Shown: piece after piece, positions 45,570 to 57,779 of the stretch
How positions within the stretch are numbered: the first letter of the stretch is position 1
How the letters are laid out: each line of letters begins with the position of its first letter
NCBI GenBank assembly: GCA_016808115.1
Contig: JAEQBH010002960.1
Location: forward strand, 124,001-188,000
Direction of reading: 5' to 3'
DNA: 64,000 bases
Source of the DNA: Tetrastigma voinierianum
Lineage: Eukaryota; Streptophyta; Magnoliopsida; Vitales; Vitaceae
Notes under the pieces: model-generated
The model's input: only the letters and a program-made list of their open reading frames with translations
What the model was told of the DNA's origin: nothing
Databases searched by the model: none
Made by a program: the position numbers and the translations under genes

Positions 45570-46522
45570 ATTATCAATCAGCTTGACCCACAGGGCCGTT
45601 AACCAGTTTTCAATCCAACGGCCCTGAGGTCACTGAAACCTGATTTTTCAACCCAAACAACCCATAAGAGCTATAAAATGCAGGTGGCTCAGACAACTGT
45701 CTGAGAAAAATCTGGGTGGCTCCACAAACATTTTAATATATAATGCAGATTTTGGCTCCCCTGACGATACTAAAGTATGAGAAAAAGTGAAGATTTTGGA
45801 AACGACCTGGCCTTAGGTAGGAATTAAACCAAAAGTAGAGCGAACCCTACCTTTTGGAGGCGTAGTAGAGCCAGATAGAGGTCTGAGACACCTCATAATC
45901 TCGAAAATTTTGATTTCCCGAAATCTCCTCCCTTGGATCTTCGGTGAAATCCCTCACTTTTGGTACCCACGCGTAACCCTCGTCGAGTAGATGAACTTTC
46001 ACTCTTGGCTCAGCAATTTTGGCCAGTGGAACTCTAGGGATCGTAGAAAGAGAGGTTGGAATGCTACATTTGCTCTCTCCTCTTTGCTCTCTCTCCGTTT
46101 CTCACCCCACCGTGAAGCGTGATCTCCCTTATGTTACAGTCCCCACTTAAACTTAAGTGGTGGCTCCGTTAGATCACGTGTTCGCTGACACGTGCGGGTT
46201 TGTTTACGCCCGAAATAATTTATTTTGTTCAAGTTTAAGTTAATTATTTTAAAATGAATTTTAGCAAATTGTTTCAAAACAATATTTTCTCGAAATCCCG
46301 TTTTTGTGGTCTACGAATACCTATGGAGTCCCCAATCGTGATAATCAGGCTATCTCGAATTCAGAAATTCTTAAGGTAACTAGATTTTTTGAGATGAATC
46401 CAATAGTGAGGTCCGTTTTGTCATCCGAGACGTAGAAAATTATAGGTTTGCAACCTGTATTGTAGTGGCAATTTACCATTTTGCCATTTTTCGGAAAAAT
46501 TCAAATTTACCCTGGTTTCACA
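45570..46522 (-). mobile_element. Truncated 3' LTR of the second Ty3/gypsy element
   Basis: Homologous to 55670-56611 (shared blocks cccacagggcc, tttttcaaccca, ttggctcccc, gagatcc-type and tttttcggaaaaattcaaat). It ends tttcaca at 46522 next to a pyrimidine-rich tract (ttcttcccctctta) that is the polypurine tract on the minus strand. Only about 950 bp of a 3.1-kb LTR remain. The outer part is deleted, so no target duplication can be read. Confidence 0.72.
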
Positions 46523-46603
46523 TTCTTCCCCTCTTAATAGAATTTCGTCTCTGAAATTCACACACACACACACATTCAAATCACATGCATATGCAATAGT
46601 CAT

Positions 46604-47830
46604 TTAATCTGGAAATATTAAAAACATACCTTCATGCTCGAAAGCAAGAAAGGATAATTGACATAAAGTGTCTTCGTGTTCCCATGTTGCTTCCTCCACT
46701 CCTCGGTGCTGCCACAACACCTTTACTAGCCTCACGATCTTGCCTCTCCTGGCTTGTTTTAGGCTGGCCATGATACACACTTTGGTCCCACTCTCGAAGG
46801 TCCCATCCACATGATAACAAGCTCGCCCCGATCCACCACATGGGTCGATTCTAGAGTGTACTTCTAGAGCATGGAGACGAGAATACCGCGCATGAACACT
46901 CGATAAGCACAGGCGGTAAACGGCCGTGCTTCATGTACTACCATCTCGTACCTCGAAGGGTTCGATAATCTGACGGCTTTCTAGCAATAGAACTTGACCC
47001 TCCTCTGTAGACATCACTTTCAATAAGACGCGATCCCTACCTCAAACTCTAAAGGTTGCTTGCCGTGCGTCGTGTAGCTCTTCTCTGGCTTTGAGCGGAG
47101 TGGCAGCTTAAGTATCAAATCCACCTTCTCAAAGGTGTCTCTAACCAAATCCGGACCCGTAGTGGTTCCCTCTCCCACCTCTGTCCAACAAACCGGAGAT
47201 CGACAAGGCCTCCCATATAGTGCCTCATAGGGTGCCATCTGGCCTATCTTTCCGCTTGGTAACTATTGTTGTAGGAAAATTCACTAAGTGTCTCTTCAAG
47301 CTACCCTTGAGATCGAGGACACGTGCTAAATGGCACATGTAATGTCAGTCTGGATGGTCCTCTCTAGCGGCTTAGTCCAGTTTAGGGATGAAAAGTTGTG
47401 CTCATCATCAAGCTTTGTGTCCCATTGGATCATTGGCTTTCCAAAGTGAAATTTGTAAACACAGGATTACGATCGGAGCACTATAGATGCGGCACTCCGT
47501 GCAGTAAAACCGATCTCCCGTATGTCTGACTTGTAGAATTCCTCTGAGTGGTCATCTGTATAGCGAAAAGTGTCTTGTAACTTAGTAAGCCAGTCCATTA
47601 TCACCCACACTGCGTCATGCCTTAGTGATGTCCGTGGCAAGTGGGTTACAAAATTCATTGTGACATGCTCCCACTTCCATTCAGCTACCTCCAAGGGTTG
47701 GAGTAATCCCGTTGGCCTCTGGTGTTTAGCCTTTACTTGCTGACATGTGAGACATCGATGAACAAAGTCTCAGTGTTTCTTTATCCCACTCGAAGTGTCT
47801 TGGCGACAAAGATCATGGTACATTGCCATT
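46604..47830 (-). pseudogene. Second gypsy element: integrase and chromodomain-like tail
   Basis: Minus-strand motifs from right to left: CLTCQQVKA (47722-47760), EWKWEHVTMNFVTHLPRTSL then RHDAVWVIMDWLTK (47467-47694), MAPYEALYGRPCRSPVCWTE (about 47180-47238), and VRLVKVLWQHRGVEEATWEH then EDTLC (46690-46770). The last block is the tail shared by chromovirus-type integrases. Frames change several times. Confidence 0.85.
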
Positions 47831-48050
47831 CTTGGATGCACGACAAAGCGAAAGCAATGGGACCCCTAAGGATCTCTTCTCCCGGATTCTTGGCGGGGGA
47901 ACCTGACGGTCCCACTATCACAGAAGATTGCCATTTGTGAATGTCCCGGCCCAACCGTCTGTATCGACCATACTCGGTCCTAATGGAATGATAACTGTGT
48001 CTCGATCCACCGGAACTCGATCCTACGCTCGAGTAGGGATGGTGTAACCC

Positions 48051-49420
48051 TTAAATCCCCAAGCACCGGAGTCTTTCCCCTGCCAGTGCGGCTTTAACTA
48101 TCCCGACAACCTCGAACATCTGTACTAGGGTAGCATTGTAAACCTCCAGAGTGACTTCGTGAGGTGCATCAACCACCACATTTGCCTTCTTGGGGTGTGT
48201 CTGAAATGAAGTTATAGTCCTCCGGTATTCCATCCACTGCTTATTTGCCTCATGTTGAGGAATCTCAACGTGTGAAAATTAGACTCTTGTGGTCGAGAAA
48301 ACACCTTAAACTACTCACTATATAGATGAGTAACAAGCCTTTAAAGAGCTAGACAATGTGTAACTCCGTGTCATGTAATAGGGGTAACTTTGCTTATGGT
48401 TCTTTAGCTAGCAAAGGCGTAAGCCACTACCCTCCCGAACTGCATCAAAACACATCCCAATCATTCCTTAGAGGCATTACAATATACTGTGTACCTAAGT
48501 CCCCTCACTGGAACTATCAGTATAGGAGCTGAAGTAAGCCTTCTCTTCAATTCCTGGAATGCCTTCTCACTTGAGGTCATTACACTCAAACTTGACCATC
48601 ACTAGGGTCAATCTAGTCATGGAGTGCGGCTAACGAGAAGTCCTCAATTAACCTCTGAAATACCTGCCAATCCCAGCTGGCATTGTCTCGAAGATTGACC
48701 GGTTTCTCCCAATTCATAGCTACCTCCTCTGACCTTAACTGGGTCATGAATGCACAGAAGGCCCAGATACCACCTGTCTAAGAATCTCTCACCTCAGTGT
48801 GAATTTCACACTTACTAAATTTGGCATCTGACTAATGGTCTCTCAAGGTCTGGAAAACGATTCTCAAGTGACCCTCATGCTCCTCCTCTGAGCTTTGGAG
48901 GCAGATCAAAATGTAGGTCAGCGAAGACCACAATGACCGTCTAGGTAGAGAGTGGAGACACACCACATGCATGGATCTACGAATGTCGTTGGAGCATTCC
49001 TTGGTCGAGATGGCATCACTTATGAACCCAGGAAATGCCCATATCGCGTTCATCTTAGTCTTAGGGATATACGCACTCCCACCCAACTCTCAACGGATGA
49101 TGGCCGGTGTGGGGTCACATCTTGGGTCAGCCTCGCCCCTCTGTTGATCAAATAAATCATCGATCCTAGAGCGAAAGGGTACCTATTCTTGATAATATTT
49201 TTATTCGATTCATGAATGAGTACATCCATAGGCGAAGGGTCTTGCCCTTCTTCTTGGCAAATAGCACCGGAGCGCCCCGAGGTGAAGTGCTCAGTCTAAT
49301 AAAACCCTTATCCCACAATTCTTGTAGTTGGACTTGGAGTTCCTGTAACTCAGCAGACGCCATTCTATGTGGAGTCATAGAAATAGGCGATGTACCAGGG
49401 TGCAATACATCCCTATGCAA
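48051..49420 (-). pseudogene. Second gypsy element: reverse transcriptase and RNase H
   Basis: Minus strand: ELQELQVQLQELWDKGFIRL then STSPRGAPVLFAKKKGKTLR (49166-49420), the RT start; YIPKTKMNAIWAFPGF and EEEHEGHLRIVFQTLRDH (48832-49086), surrounding a damaged catalytic region; and SFQTHPKKANVVVDA (about 48160-48215), the end of RNase H. Frameshifts separate all blocks. Confidence 0.82.
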
Positions 49421-49532
49421 AGGTAATCCAAGTAGTTCGGTCGAACGATCCTCATACTCTGGCCAGCCGGTAGGCCCGACTCATGACTCGCCTCGTTCTC
49501 GGGGTAGGTTTGCCGGTAACCATCAAGCTTTG

Positions 49533-50060
49533 TCAGTGACATCTAGAGTCGTACACAACTTGGGGTAAAGCATCGTGCTTATCCCCCTGAAACATAACAC
49601 AAACATCATCCTGTGTGTAGGCAGTAACCCTCCTATGATCACAATCAATGATGACTTGGTGGCTCTTCCAAGGTTTCAACCTCGAGCGAATATTCCACTT
49701 ATCTTTAACACACGCCTCTGGTAGGTCGTCATCCACCTCCTCTCAGTAATCATAATTTGTCTTGACCATCAAGTCCAAGTCTTGCAGGAAAAGCCCCACA
49801 ACTTTACCCCGGATGGACAATTTCAGACCATCCTCAAACTTTCTCACTTTGGTCATGTCTGTGGCCACATAATCATCAGCAAAACAGGCTAATTCGGTGA
49901 ACTTAGCCTCGTATTCAAGCACTGTCATCGTCCCTTGTTTCAGTTCTAGGAACTCCCAAGCTTTGCATGTGAATAGGATAATGGAAATGTTTAACATGAA
50001 AGCTCATGAATTGCTTCCCATGTCATTGCCTCAAGTTTCTTGAGGCTTTGACCCGATCAC
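49533..50060 (-). pseudogene. Second gypsy element: protease end fused to a gag fragment
   Basis: Minus strand: VIIDCDHRRVTAYTQDDVCV then MFQGDKHDALPQVVYDSR (49533-49670) follows the protease in this family. 49743-49980 reads FLELKQGTMTVLEYEAKFTE then LACFADDYVATDMTKVRKFE and DGLKLSIRGKVVG, a well-kept gag stretch. The two lie almost back to back, so the zinc knuckle and the protease active site have been deleted. Confidence 0.85.
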
Positions 50061-50885
50061 CATGCTGGGTTTACCCTGCAGTGGAGTCTGGTAGACGTTC
50101 TCTCCTTGATACAACTAGTAGGCGCGTCACAGCCGACCAGTAATGGACCTCAACATTTCGAACTTTTCCGTTCACTCTTTTCCCGAACCCCCAGGTTATG
50201 TTTTCTAACCCTGATATTTGAAGGATCCACACCGGATTAACCTCGCGAACAGGGGACCTCCGGCCTCCGATGGATATAAAAACTTTTTCCTCGAAACGAT
50301 GAATAAAATCCATGGAGCGAACCCCTTTTACAATCCTTAACATATCTTTGAAAATGTCTTGGACGAAGTGAGTAAAATTTTTTTTTTTTTCTTTTCTTTT
50401 CAAACGCTTAGATTTTGAAAAATTGGCGGAGTTTCCTCTTGTTTTCGGACTCCCAAATTTACAAAACACACGAAAACATTTAAAACACTTCTAATCTTTC
50501 CATTTCAACTTAGTTTTAGGACTCCTAGTCACAACTCAATCAACACACAATATATACCATATACATTTGTCATTTCAATCATCAAAACTTCTTGATTCCA
50601 GCCAGGTTTTATAAAAGATTGGGTTGAAGCTGGGACTTAAAAGCGGAAGCACGCCTAAGTAGTTCCTTTTCAAAATATATCCATATATATGCATATATAC
50701 ATGACAAATTAATTGACATATAAAATATACAAACTATTTATACAATACGATTCACATGTCTCCTCGATGCTTTCGACTCATACCTGAGGATACCTCTGGC
50801 GCACTGTTGTCTCGGATCTGAAAATATTTGAAACATATGGAAAAAGAAAGTGAGCTAAAGGAGCTGATGAGTGTACATTTTTCAT

Positions 50886-51015
50886 TAGAATAACATTTCA
50901 GTATATATCAAGTAATACATACTTATACATTTAAAAATCCATTTATGCCTTAAGATAACATTTTAAGTATATATCAAAGTAATACATACTTATACATTTA
51001 AAATCCATTTATACC
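50886..51015. repeat. Tandem duplication, about 65-70-bp unit
   Basis: taacatttcagtatatatca, then agtaatacatacttatacat and taaaaatccatttatgcctt, repeated immediately with minor changes within the solo LTR. Confidence 0.8.
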
Positions 51016-52029
51016 TTGTATTTATGCCTCAAACTTTCTTTCTTCTTTATAATAAATACTTTATGCATTCAAATCAATTTATACCTTAAACATTTATGCC
51101 TCAAACTCTTTATTTCCTTCTTTACGATGGAACCCGGGAATAAACACACCCGAGCAGGTTTAGAATGCGACGGTGAGGGGCGATCCACATTCGTCATAAC
51201 CACTGCAGCTGGCGGGCTCACGCTTTGCATAGGGTTAGATCCATAGCGCTTTATCACGCGATGTAGAGATATTACTCCTAGACACACAAATTTCCACTCC
51301 TCGATTAGTAAGCTTTGCTCTTTACCCTCTAAATCCTTACACGCTTAAAGTACCTCGGCCAGATATCGGTCATAACGATCGTAGGGAGTTTGAGGGTAAC
51401 CATCAGTGAAACCTTTCTTCAAAATACATTTATAAAATCCATTTAATCATTTACTTTGTCATTAAAACACACATGCATTCTTTACATTTTTAAACTTTCC
51501 ATAATACCTTAGCATATGCATACATATTTCATATACATATAAATATATATTGATGCAAGATAAAACATTTCCATATGCCTTAGCATTTACATAAACATTT
51601 CCATTAAACTTTCAGTTTAACATTAAATCACTCACTTTTAAAAACTCAATTTTCAAAATATCATTTTTCACTCACGAGTTCAGCTCGATCAGCTTGCTTC
51701 CCAAAGTCGAATTCAGTTTCCACGTCCGATAGTCCTTTTCACCTTTCAGAAAACCACAACTATACATTAATCATAACTGTTTAATCCACCATACACATTC
51801 TGTTTAAGCCAAATGAGCAAGTACCCTTAAGCACTAAAAACCCATTCATTTTGGCCAACCTTTTTCCAACAATACTCTATAGACTTTTGACTCAAAAAAT
51901 TTTTCAAACGGTCTTCAAAATTTGAAACTCTCAGATCAGTCCTTTATATCCAATGACATCTCTTTAAATTTTCAATTTAAAATTCCTTCTCTAAAGCCCT
52001 CAACCACATAACACAAGTTATTGTGTTTT

Positions 52030-52475
52030 ACATCTAGATGGCAGAACAGAATCTGCACATAGCTCCACTTTGACAAATTTTCTGGGCACTTTGGATTACA
52101 ATTTGCTTGAACTTCCTTCAAATAAATTTTTCCTTTAGAAGTGTTTTAACCAGAAACTGAATCCTCAAATCGGATCAGAAGTAAGGCAAGTTATGAATCA
52201 AAATCGACAAATGGTCGAAACAGAGGAAAACAAAGCATTTCTGTACAAAGAACCAGAACAGTGGCTTACACATGGCCCTACTTTGAGTAAATTTTTGACA
52301 CTTTAGGGTTACATTTGCATGCACTTCAACTGAATAACTTTTTCCCCTAGAAGTCTATTTGCAAATTTTGAATCCACTCAAATCAGATCTGGGGAAATGA
52401 GCAAGGTACTTATGATCAAAATCCCGAAAACTGATGCATAACAGGGAAACAGAGCATTTCTGTACCAAGTGGAAC
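52030..52475. repeat. Tandem duplication, about 222-bp unit
   Basis: Two diverged units share the same order of blocks: cacatagctccactttga / cacatggccctactttga, then the atttgcttgaacttc / atttgcatgcacttc blocks, cagaaactgaatcctcaaat / a matching ttttgaatccactcaaat, and gcatttctgtac at the end. It is inside the solo LTR. Confidence 0.72.
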
Positions 52476-53285
52476 TCCTTGAATTATTTTCCAGATTTGC
52501 TTCTTTTTTGCCACTTTTGCTACCAATTCACTTCATATAACATCTATAATTCATAACACCTCAAGAAACATCATGGAATGCATCTAAAACCAACTCCACA
52601 ACACTTAAATTGGTCTTTATCAGGACCTCAAACCTCAAAACCCTTGGTGAAAAATCCAAGAACTCAACCTAGGTCACCAATTCTTTTTTAAAACCACATG
52701 CTTTTTATGATTCCATGCTTCCTTTACACCAATTGGGGAAAACTCTCATAATCCCAACAAACATCTAGGGTTTAGGTGATCTCTTCCAAACCCTAGACCA
52801 GAACATCAATTCTCCACATAGAAATTCACCACTAAAGCCTGAGCATCCAAAAGACATTTGATTCAAAGACAAACATGCCTTAATCTTTGAACTTTTCCTC
52901 CTCCTTCTTCTTCCTTCTTCCTCTTGGCTCTCTCCTCCTTCTCCTCCAAAACAGTGAAGCCTTGCCCTTTGGAGACCAAATCAAGTTTGGCTCTTATTTT
53001 CCCACTTTTTAATATTTTAACATTTCCTTTAATTACCCTTAGCTCAACTCTTTAATGTGAAATTTAACTTTTGAAATTCTATTTTTGGCCCATCTCTAAT
53101 TTGATTTCAAAATTTTCATATCCTTTGTAATGACCATTATACCCTTATGCTCATACCACCCTCTCGGTTTCCATAAGTATCATTTCTATTTAGTCTCCAA
53201 AATACTGCATATGACATTTAGTGCTCTTATACCCCCTACAGTGTCATGTACTGTACACTCTCTCGGGATGGGGTGTCACAATATT

Positions 53286-53447
53286 CATCTTTTTCCATAT
53301 ACACTTTACTATGTATATCTTTCACACAACACACAACACACAATCATGTAGCATATTAAGCACCAAACATGAAATGCACAATGAATTCAATGGTATAGAC
53401 CCATGCCCATCAAGCCCTAGGTAATCGCATACCTAGGCTTTGATATA
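53286..53447 (-). other. Leader and primer-binding site of the second gypsy element
   Basis: Short leader between the solo LTR and the 5' LTR. At 53436-53447 the plus strand reads ggctttgatata, which on the minus strand corresponds to a TGGTATCAGAGCC-type primer site (initiator Met tRNA) with two or three changes. It sets the inner edge of the 5' LTR. Confidence 0.6.
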
Positions 53448-56400
53448 ACTATAATACAAAGTGCAGGCGGATTCATCACCCATCAGCTTTGTGGAAAACC
53501 TGTGAATGCTCCAGTATAGATCCCACATACGTGTGTCCATTCACAAATTCATAATTTAAAAGCAAAAATCGATAGAATCTCCTTTGTATGGGAGCTTTAT
53601 CAATTCCTGACCTATACATTATCTGATCACATGACCAATCACGGAATGATATATACAATGGCCGTCTTAGAGTCCATTTATGAGTAAAGTACAACCCCTT
53701 TCACATAAAAATTACATTTGAGTTCAATTTCACTCATTAATACGTTAGTACATGTCAAAAAATAATTTAGCAGGCTTATTTTACAAAAATGATCATAAAG
53801 CCACAAGCCAGCTTTCTTCACTCTCGCGGCTTCGGATGAGAACCGCCCATCGATCATTTCTTACCCTTGAAATGTTATCCCATATAGGGTGAGTAACGCT
53901 CAGTAGAGTAATTCCTACAAAGGGTACTCCCTTCCTAAGTGCACATGCAATGTTCACCTTAACAATCACATTCACATCCACGATACCAAACGAGGAATGT
54001 AATCCTGGTTGGAATTACATACTATGCCGTGAGAAATGAAATGAGACTCACTCATGCATGCCGTCTTCTTGACTCCCATATTCGAGTCTTTATCGACTCA
54101 CGTACTGAGTCTTCTTGACTCACCTTTACCTGTCTGATGCCATGTGTGATAAAAATCATCATTGATGGATTACATCCAATTATTCTCTTTGAAACCAAAA
54201 TCATTTTTCTGAGCCAAAAGCTTTTGGATGTCATTTCTCAGTGATCATTTCATTATAAAATCATTGTGTCTTTTACGGGTGGCGGTTCACGAGTCACCAT
54301 CAGAAACCGCACATAGATCTACACTTTTGGACTTTCACCGTCAAAGTGAGTAGACCGATCCAGAGGTCTTTCACCAGTGGAGTGTCAGCCCTTCTTGCTA
54401 TTACCCACGACCACAGAGTTTTCCGCTTTATACAACCGTGTGACTCTGTTGTACTTCGTTCAACAGTATTGGGCCCACCCACCAAATCCTGTGTGGTGTT
54501 AGATTCTAACCAAGCACACACACCCATGAATCTTTATGTTTCTGTGATGCAATGCAATGTGCCATTGCATGTTAATGCCATGTTCCATATGTAATGGATG
54601 TCATATGGACAATATAAACCATACAATTTACCTTGTATACTGGATAATTATATCACATGCATATAATTTTCAATTAAACATTCACAACAATGTTACTACA
54701 TTTAGAACACATATTAACATTCACCAACCATAACAACAAACATGCTACCACATATCAAGCAACAACACACTTAATCTTCAGGGTAAAATGTGGCATATAG
54801 GGTGCCCACAACAACGACCAAACAACCACAACAGGCTCAAGCGCCGCAAATCGAGGCGAAACAAGCCTTTAAGCAGGCCTGATCAGCCAACGAGGCCCTT
54901 AGAAATTCAGATTAATCTTTTTAATCCTAAACAATATCTAAACACTTTTTGGGACATATTACACACAATTCACAAAACAATTCACACAACCGTCCATAAT
55001 CGAGACCTGGCAGATTCAAAACTGTTTAACACAACCCAAGCAGTCCACAGGGCACATCCAAGTCCACCTCCAGCTCACAATTTTGACCTGTAAACAAAGT
55101 TTTTTAGACAAAGTGATCTTCTAACAAGATGCATGTCTGACTCCGCAAATTTAGGTCATTTGGAACTTTAAATTAAGAGATATGACCAAAACATTCCGGA
55201 TTGCTCTTGAATAGTTTTCGAGACGTGTGTGTTCTCGGGTGGACTAATTTTTGGGAACAATAGAGACATAATGTGATCATACTTTTTTCATGAAAGTTAT
55301 TCTCCTAGGTGTCTAGTTTCAGTAGGATTTTGATTCACATCATTTGGTTGATATAACTTGATAGATGGTCCAAACAACATGAACTACTCGAGTAGAAGGG
55401 ACGAGAATCAGTATCTTCTTGTACAACTCATTCGGGGTTTTTAGGTAAGTTAAACCTGGGTCTCTTCTAGACATTTGTAGCTCTTGTTCTTAGGTTTTAC
55501 CTCCAACTAGAATCATCGATTTTATGGTTCATAGACGAGCTATGTTAAAAACAAGGACAAGGGTGCAGGAAATTTTGTGAAAATTTCCCTTAACCACCAC
55601 AATATCATTTTTCACATCTTTGAAAAACCCTGACAAACCAAACCACAATTAAGTCAGCAATTACTTGTTTGACAATCAATCCAAGCAGCCCACAGGGCCA
55701 TTAGCTGGATGTTCAGTCAAACATCCCCTAGGGTCATAAGCCCAGTTTTTCAACCCAGCATTACAAGGGTATAAAAAATAGAATTGGCTCCCGAGCAACC
55801 CTATCTGACAAAATGCATAATTTGGCTCCCCAGCTTGACTCTAATACAACATAATGTGGAATTTGGCTCCCAAACAACCTCTAATACAACAAAAATGCAG
55901 AATTTGAAGCCAAACAGCCCCTTAGGTAGAATTAAACCAAAGTAGGAAGAACCCCCTACCTCTTGGAGCGTGGTAGAATCAAAGGAGGTCTTAAGAACAC
56001 CTCATAATCCTGAAAATTTTGATTTCCCGAAATATCTTTCCTTGGATCTTCGGTGAATCCCTCCTTTTTGGTACCCATGCGTAGTCCTTGTCGAGTAAAT
56101 GAACTTTCACTCTTTGCTCGACGAATTCCGACCGGCGGAACTTCGGGGATCAGAGAAAGAATGTTGGAATGCTCTCTTTCTTTCTCTCCGTCTTTGCTCT
56201 CTCTCACTTTTTCCCAATAAATGATCTCCCATTTGTCTGATCCCCCTTAAACTTAAGTGAGTGGCTCACGTCGTGCCACGTGTCGCATGGCTTGTTGGTA
56301 TGTTTTGCATCGAGCAATTTATTAGATCTGGTTTAAGTTGAGTTATTTTAAAATGAACTTAAATTTTTTTGCAAAAGCAAGATTTTTCTCAAATCCGGTT

Positions 56401-56611
56401 TAGTGATTAACGCCGTGTCTGAAAATTGTGAAAATCGACTATCTCGGAAATTGATTAAATTCATCTAGGTTATTAGATTTGTGAGGCGAATCGAACGACA
56501 AGGTTCGTTTGTCGTCGATATCTAAGAAAAAATTCAAAGTTGCAACTTTTATTGTAAGCGACAATTTACCGTTTTGTCCTTTTTCGGAAAAATTCAAATT
56601 TACACAGTTTC
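53448..56611 (-). mobile_element. 5' LTR of the second gypsy element
   Basis: About 3.16 kb, running from the primer site to ttcggaaaaattcaaattta. The outer third matches the truncated 3' LTR at 45570-46522. The inner part shares the gtgagtaacgctcagtagag and actcccttcctaagtgcaca blocks seen in the other gypsy LTRs here, which mark a common LTR architecture. The extreme right end is degraded. Confidence 0.68.
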
Positions 56612-56737
56612 TGAAGAGAACATGAACCTTGACACAGCCAAAAACCATATTAGATAAAAATTTACAACGAAAATCAAAATAAATAACCAAAATAAATCCA
56701 AGGGTTCAAAGTTGGTAGCCATAATTAAATAGTCTGG

Positions 56738-57325
56738 TTCCACAAGAAATTGTGGAGTAGTACTTAAGATAGAGAGGTTCTCCCACCTATCAGATCGGTC
56801 TTTTGGGTCTGGCTCTCCTGTTAGTTTAGGTACCTATAATTGGTGCTCATTGGCGATATGTAGTGAGAAAAAGGCTACACGAAGGGCTACCTAATGCACA
56901 GGTAGTGAAAGTTATCCAGTTTAAAGCGTTTACGAGATGTTTGACTTCTCTAGGGGTAGACCAATCTGATTCCAAAAAGGTAATGGAGTGGTACTTAAGC
57001 CTGAAAGGTTCTCCCACCTATAAGATCGGTCTTTTAGGTTGGGCTCTTGGCTCGGTACCTATCATTGGTGCTTTCATTGAGAGTTGGTGCGTAGCGGGGA
57101 AAGCGGCTACAGAAGAGATTTGGGATTGCTTAGGAGAGGGTCCAGTGAAAAGTGACCCGGAGTATGAGTCGTCTATGGATATTCGACTTCTCTAGGGGTG
57201 GACAATGATACGATTCCACAAGAAATTGTGGAGTAGTATACTTCTTCAGATTCTCCCATCTATCAAGGCTGGTCTTTTAAGGTTAGGTTCTCCTATTGAG
57301 CTTAGGTACCTATCAGACCCTTATG
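56738..57325. repeat. Tandem repeat, about 240-bp unit, 2.5 copies
   Basis: Units start at about 56733, 56971 and 57214. Each has ttccacaagaaattgtggag (or a variant), then ggttctcccacctat.agatcggtctttt, then ggtacctat. Units 1 and 2 end in gacttctctaggggt. A 110-codon plus-strand ORF (56863-57195) spans units 1 and 2 without resembling any family I know. It is more likely an open stretch within a repeat, perhaps LTR-derived, than a gene. Confidence 0.7.
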
Positions 57326-57505
57326 GGATTGATCGAAAATAAAGAAGAATAGAAAGATGAAGATTTACCCATAAGACCCTAACTCCAATTGGTTAAGGAG
57401 ATGGGTTGGACATACAGAACTTTGAATACTAGAGCATTAATACGAAAAAGTGAATCCAAATAAATAAATAAAAAAAAAAAAAGAAAGATGAAAACTTAAT
57501 CCTAC

Positions 57506-57774
57506 CATATTTGTTTCGCCACCGCATGAAAAAGGGGAAAAGAGCAGCAGCACAGTTGTGGGTGTCAATGGATGAGTTCTTAACCACTTTAGATTGTGAA
57601 TTCTTGATCTCCTTTATGTTTCCCAACAAAAGAGACGGCGGCGGGCCATTGATTCCTTGATTTCTCAGAATAGATCTCGCTTTTAAGGCTTCTACCACCA
57701 AGGCATTATACATTGGAGGAAAAAGCGATCAACACCAATAGCTAAAGATATAGACACTTTATGCTTGCCTCCAT
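57506..57774 (-). pseudogene. Cytochrome P450 (CYP714-like) first exon, broken
   Basis: P450s of the CYP714 family are membrane-bound oxygenases, some acting on gibberellins. The minus strand reads RSILRNQGINGPPPSLLLGN then IKEIKNSQSK, and THNCAAALFPFFMRWRNKYG just before a GTAGGA donor. This is the proline-rich hinge and first exon end of CYP714-type proteins. An ATG at 57772-57774 begins MEASIKCLYL, but it is followed by a stop and the frame shifts by one before YNALVVEALKARS. The I-helix, ExxR and heme-cysteine regions, which would lie to the left, are absent. Confidence 0.78.
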
Positions 57775-57779
57775 TATAT

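Larger units (their letters stand above)
50219..53280 (-). mobile_element. Solo LTR (3.06 kb) inside the second gypsy element
   Basis: On the minus strand it starts TGTGACACCCCATCCCGAGA and ends ATCCTTCA. It is flanked by the exact 5-bp duplication atatt (50214-50218 and 53281-53285). It separates gag from the element's own leader and primer site. It contains two tandem duplications (50886-51015, about 70-bp unit; and about 52030-52475, about 222-bp unit). It is a different family from the other LTRs in the window. Confidence 0.85.

Noticed and set aside
53130..53351. 73-codon plus-strand ORF ending in the gypsy leader
   Set aside because: It crosses the right end of the solo LTR and its target duplication. 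It is an accidental ORF over a transposon junction.
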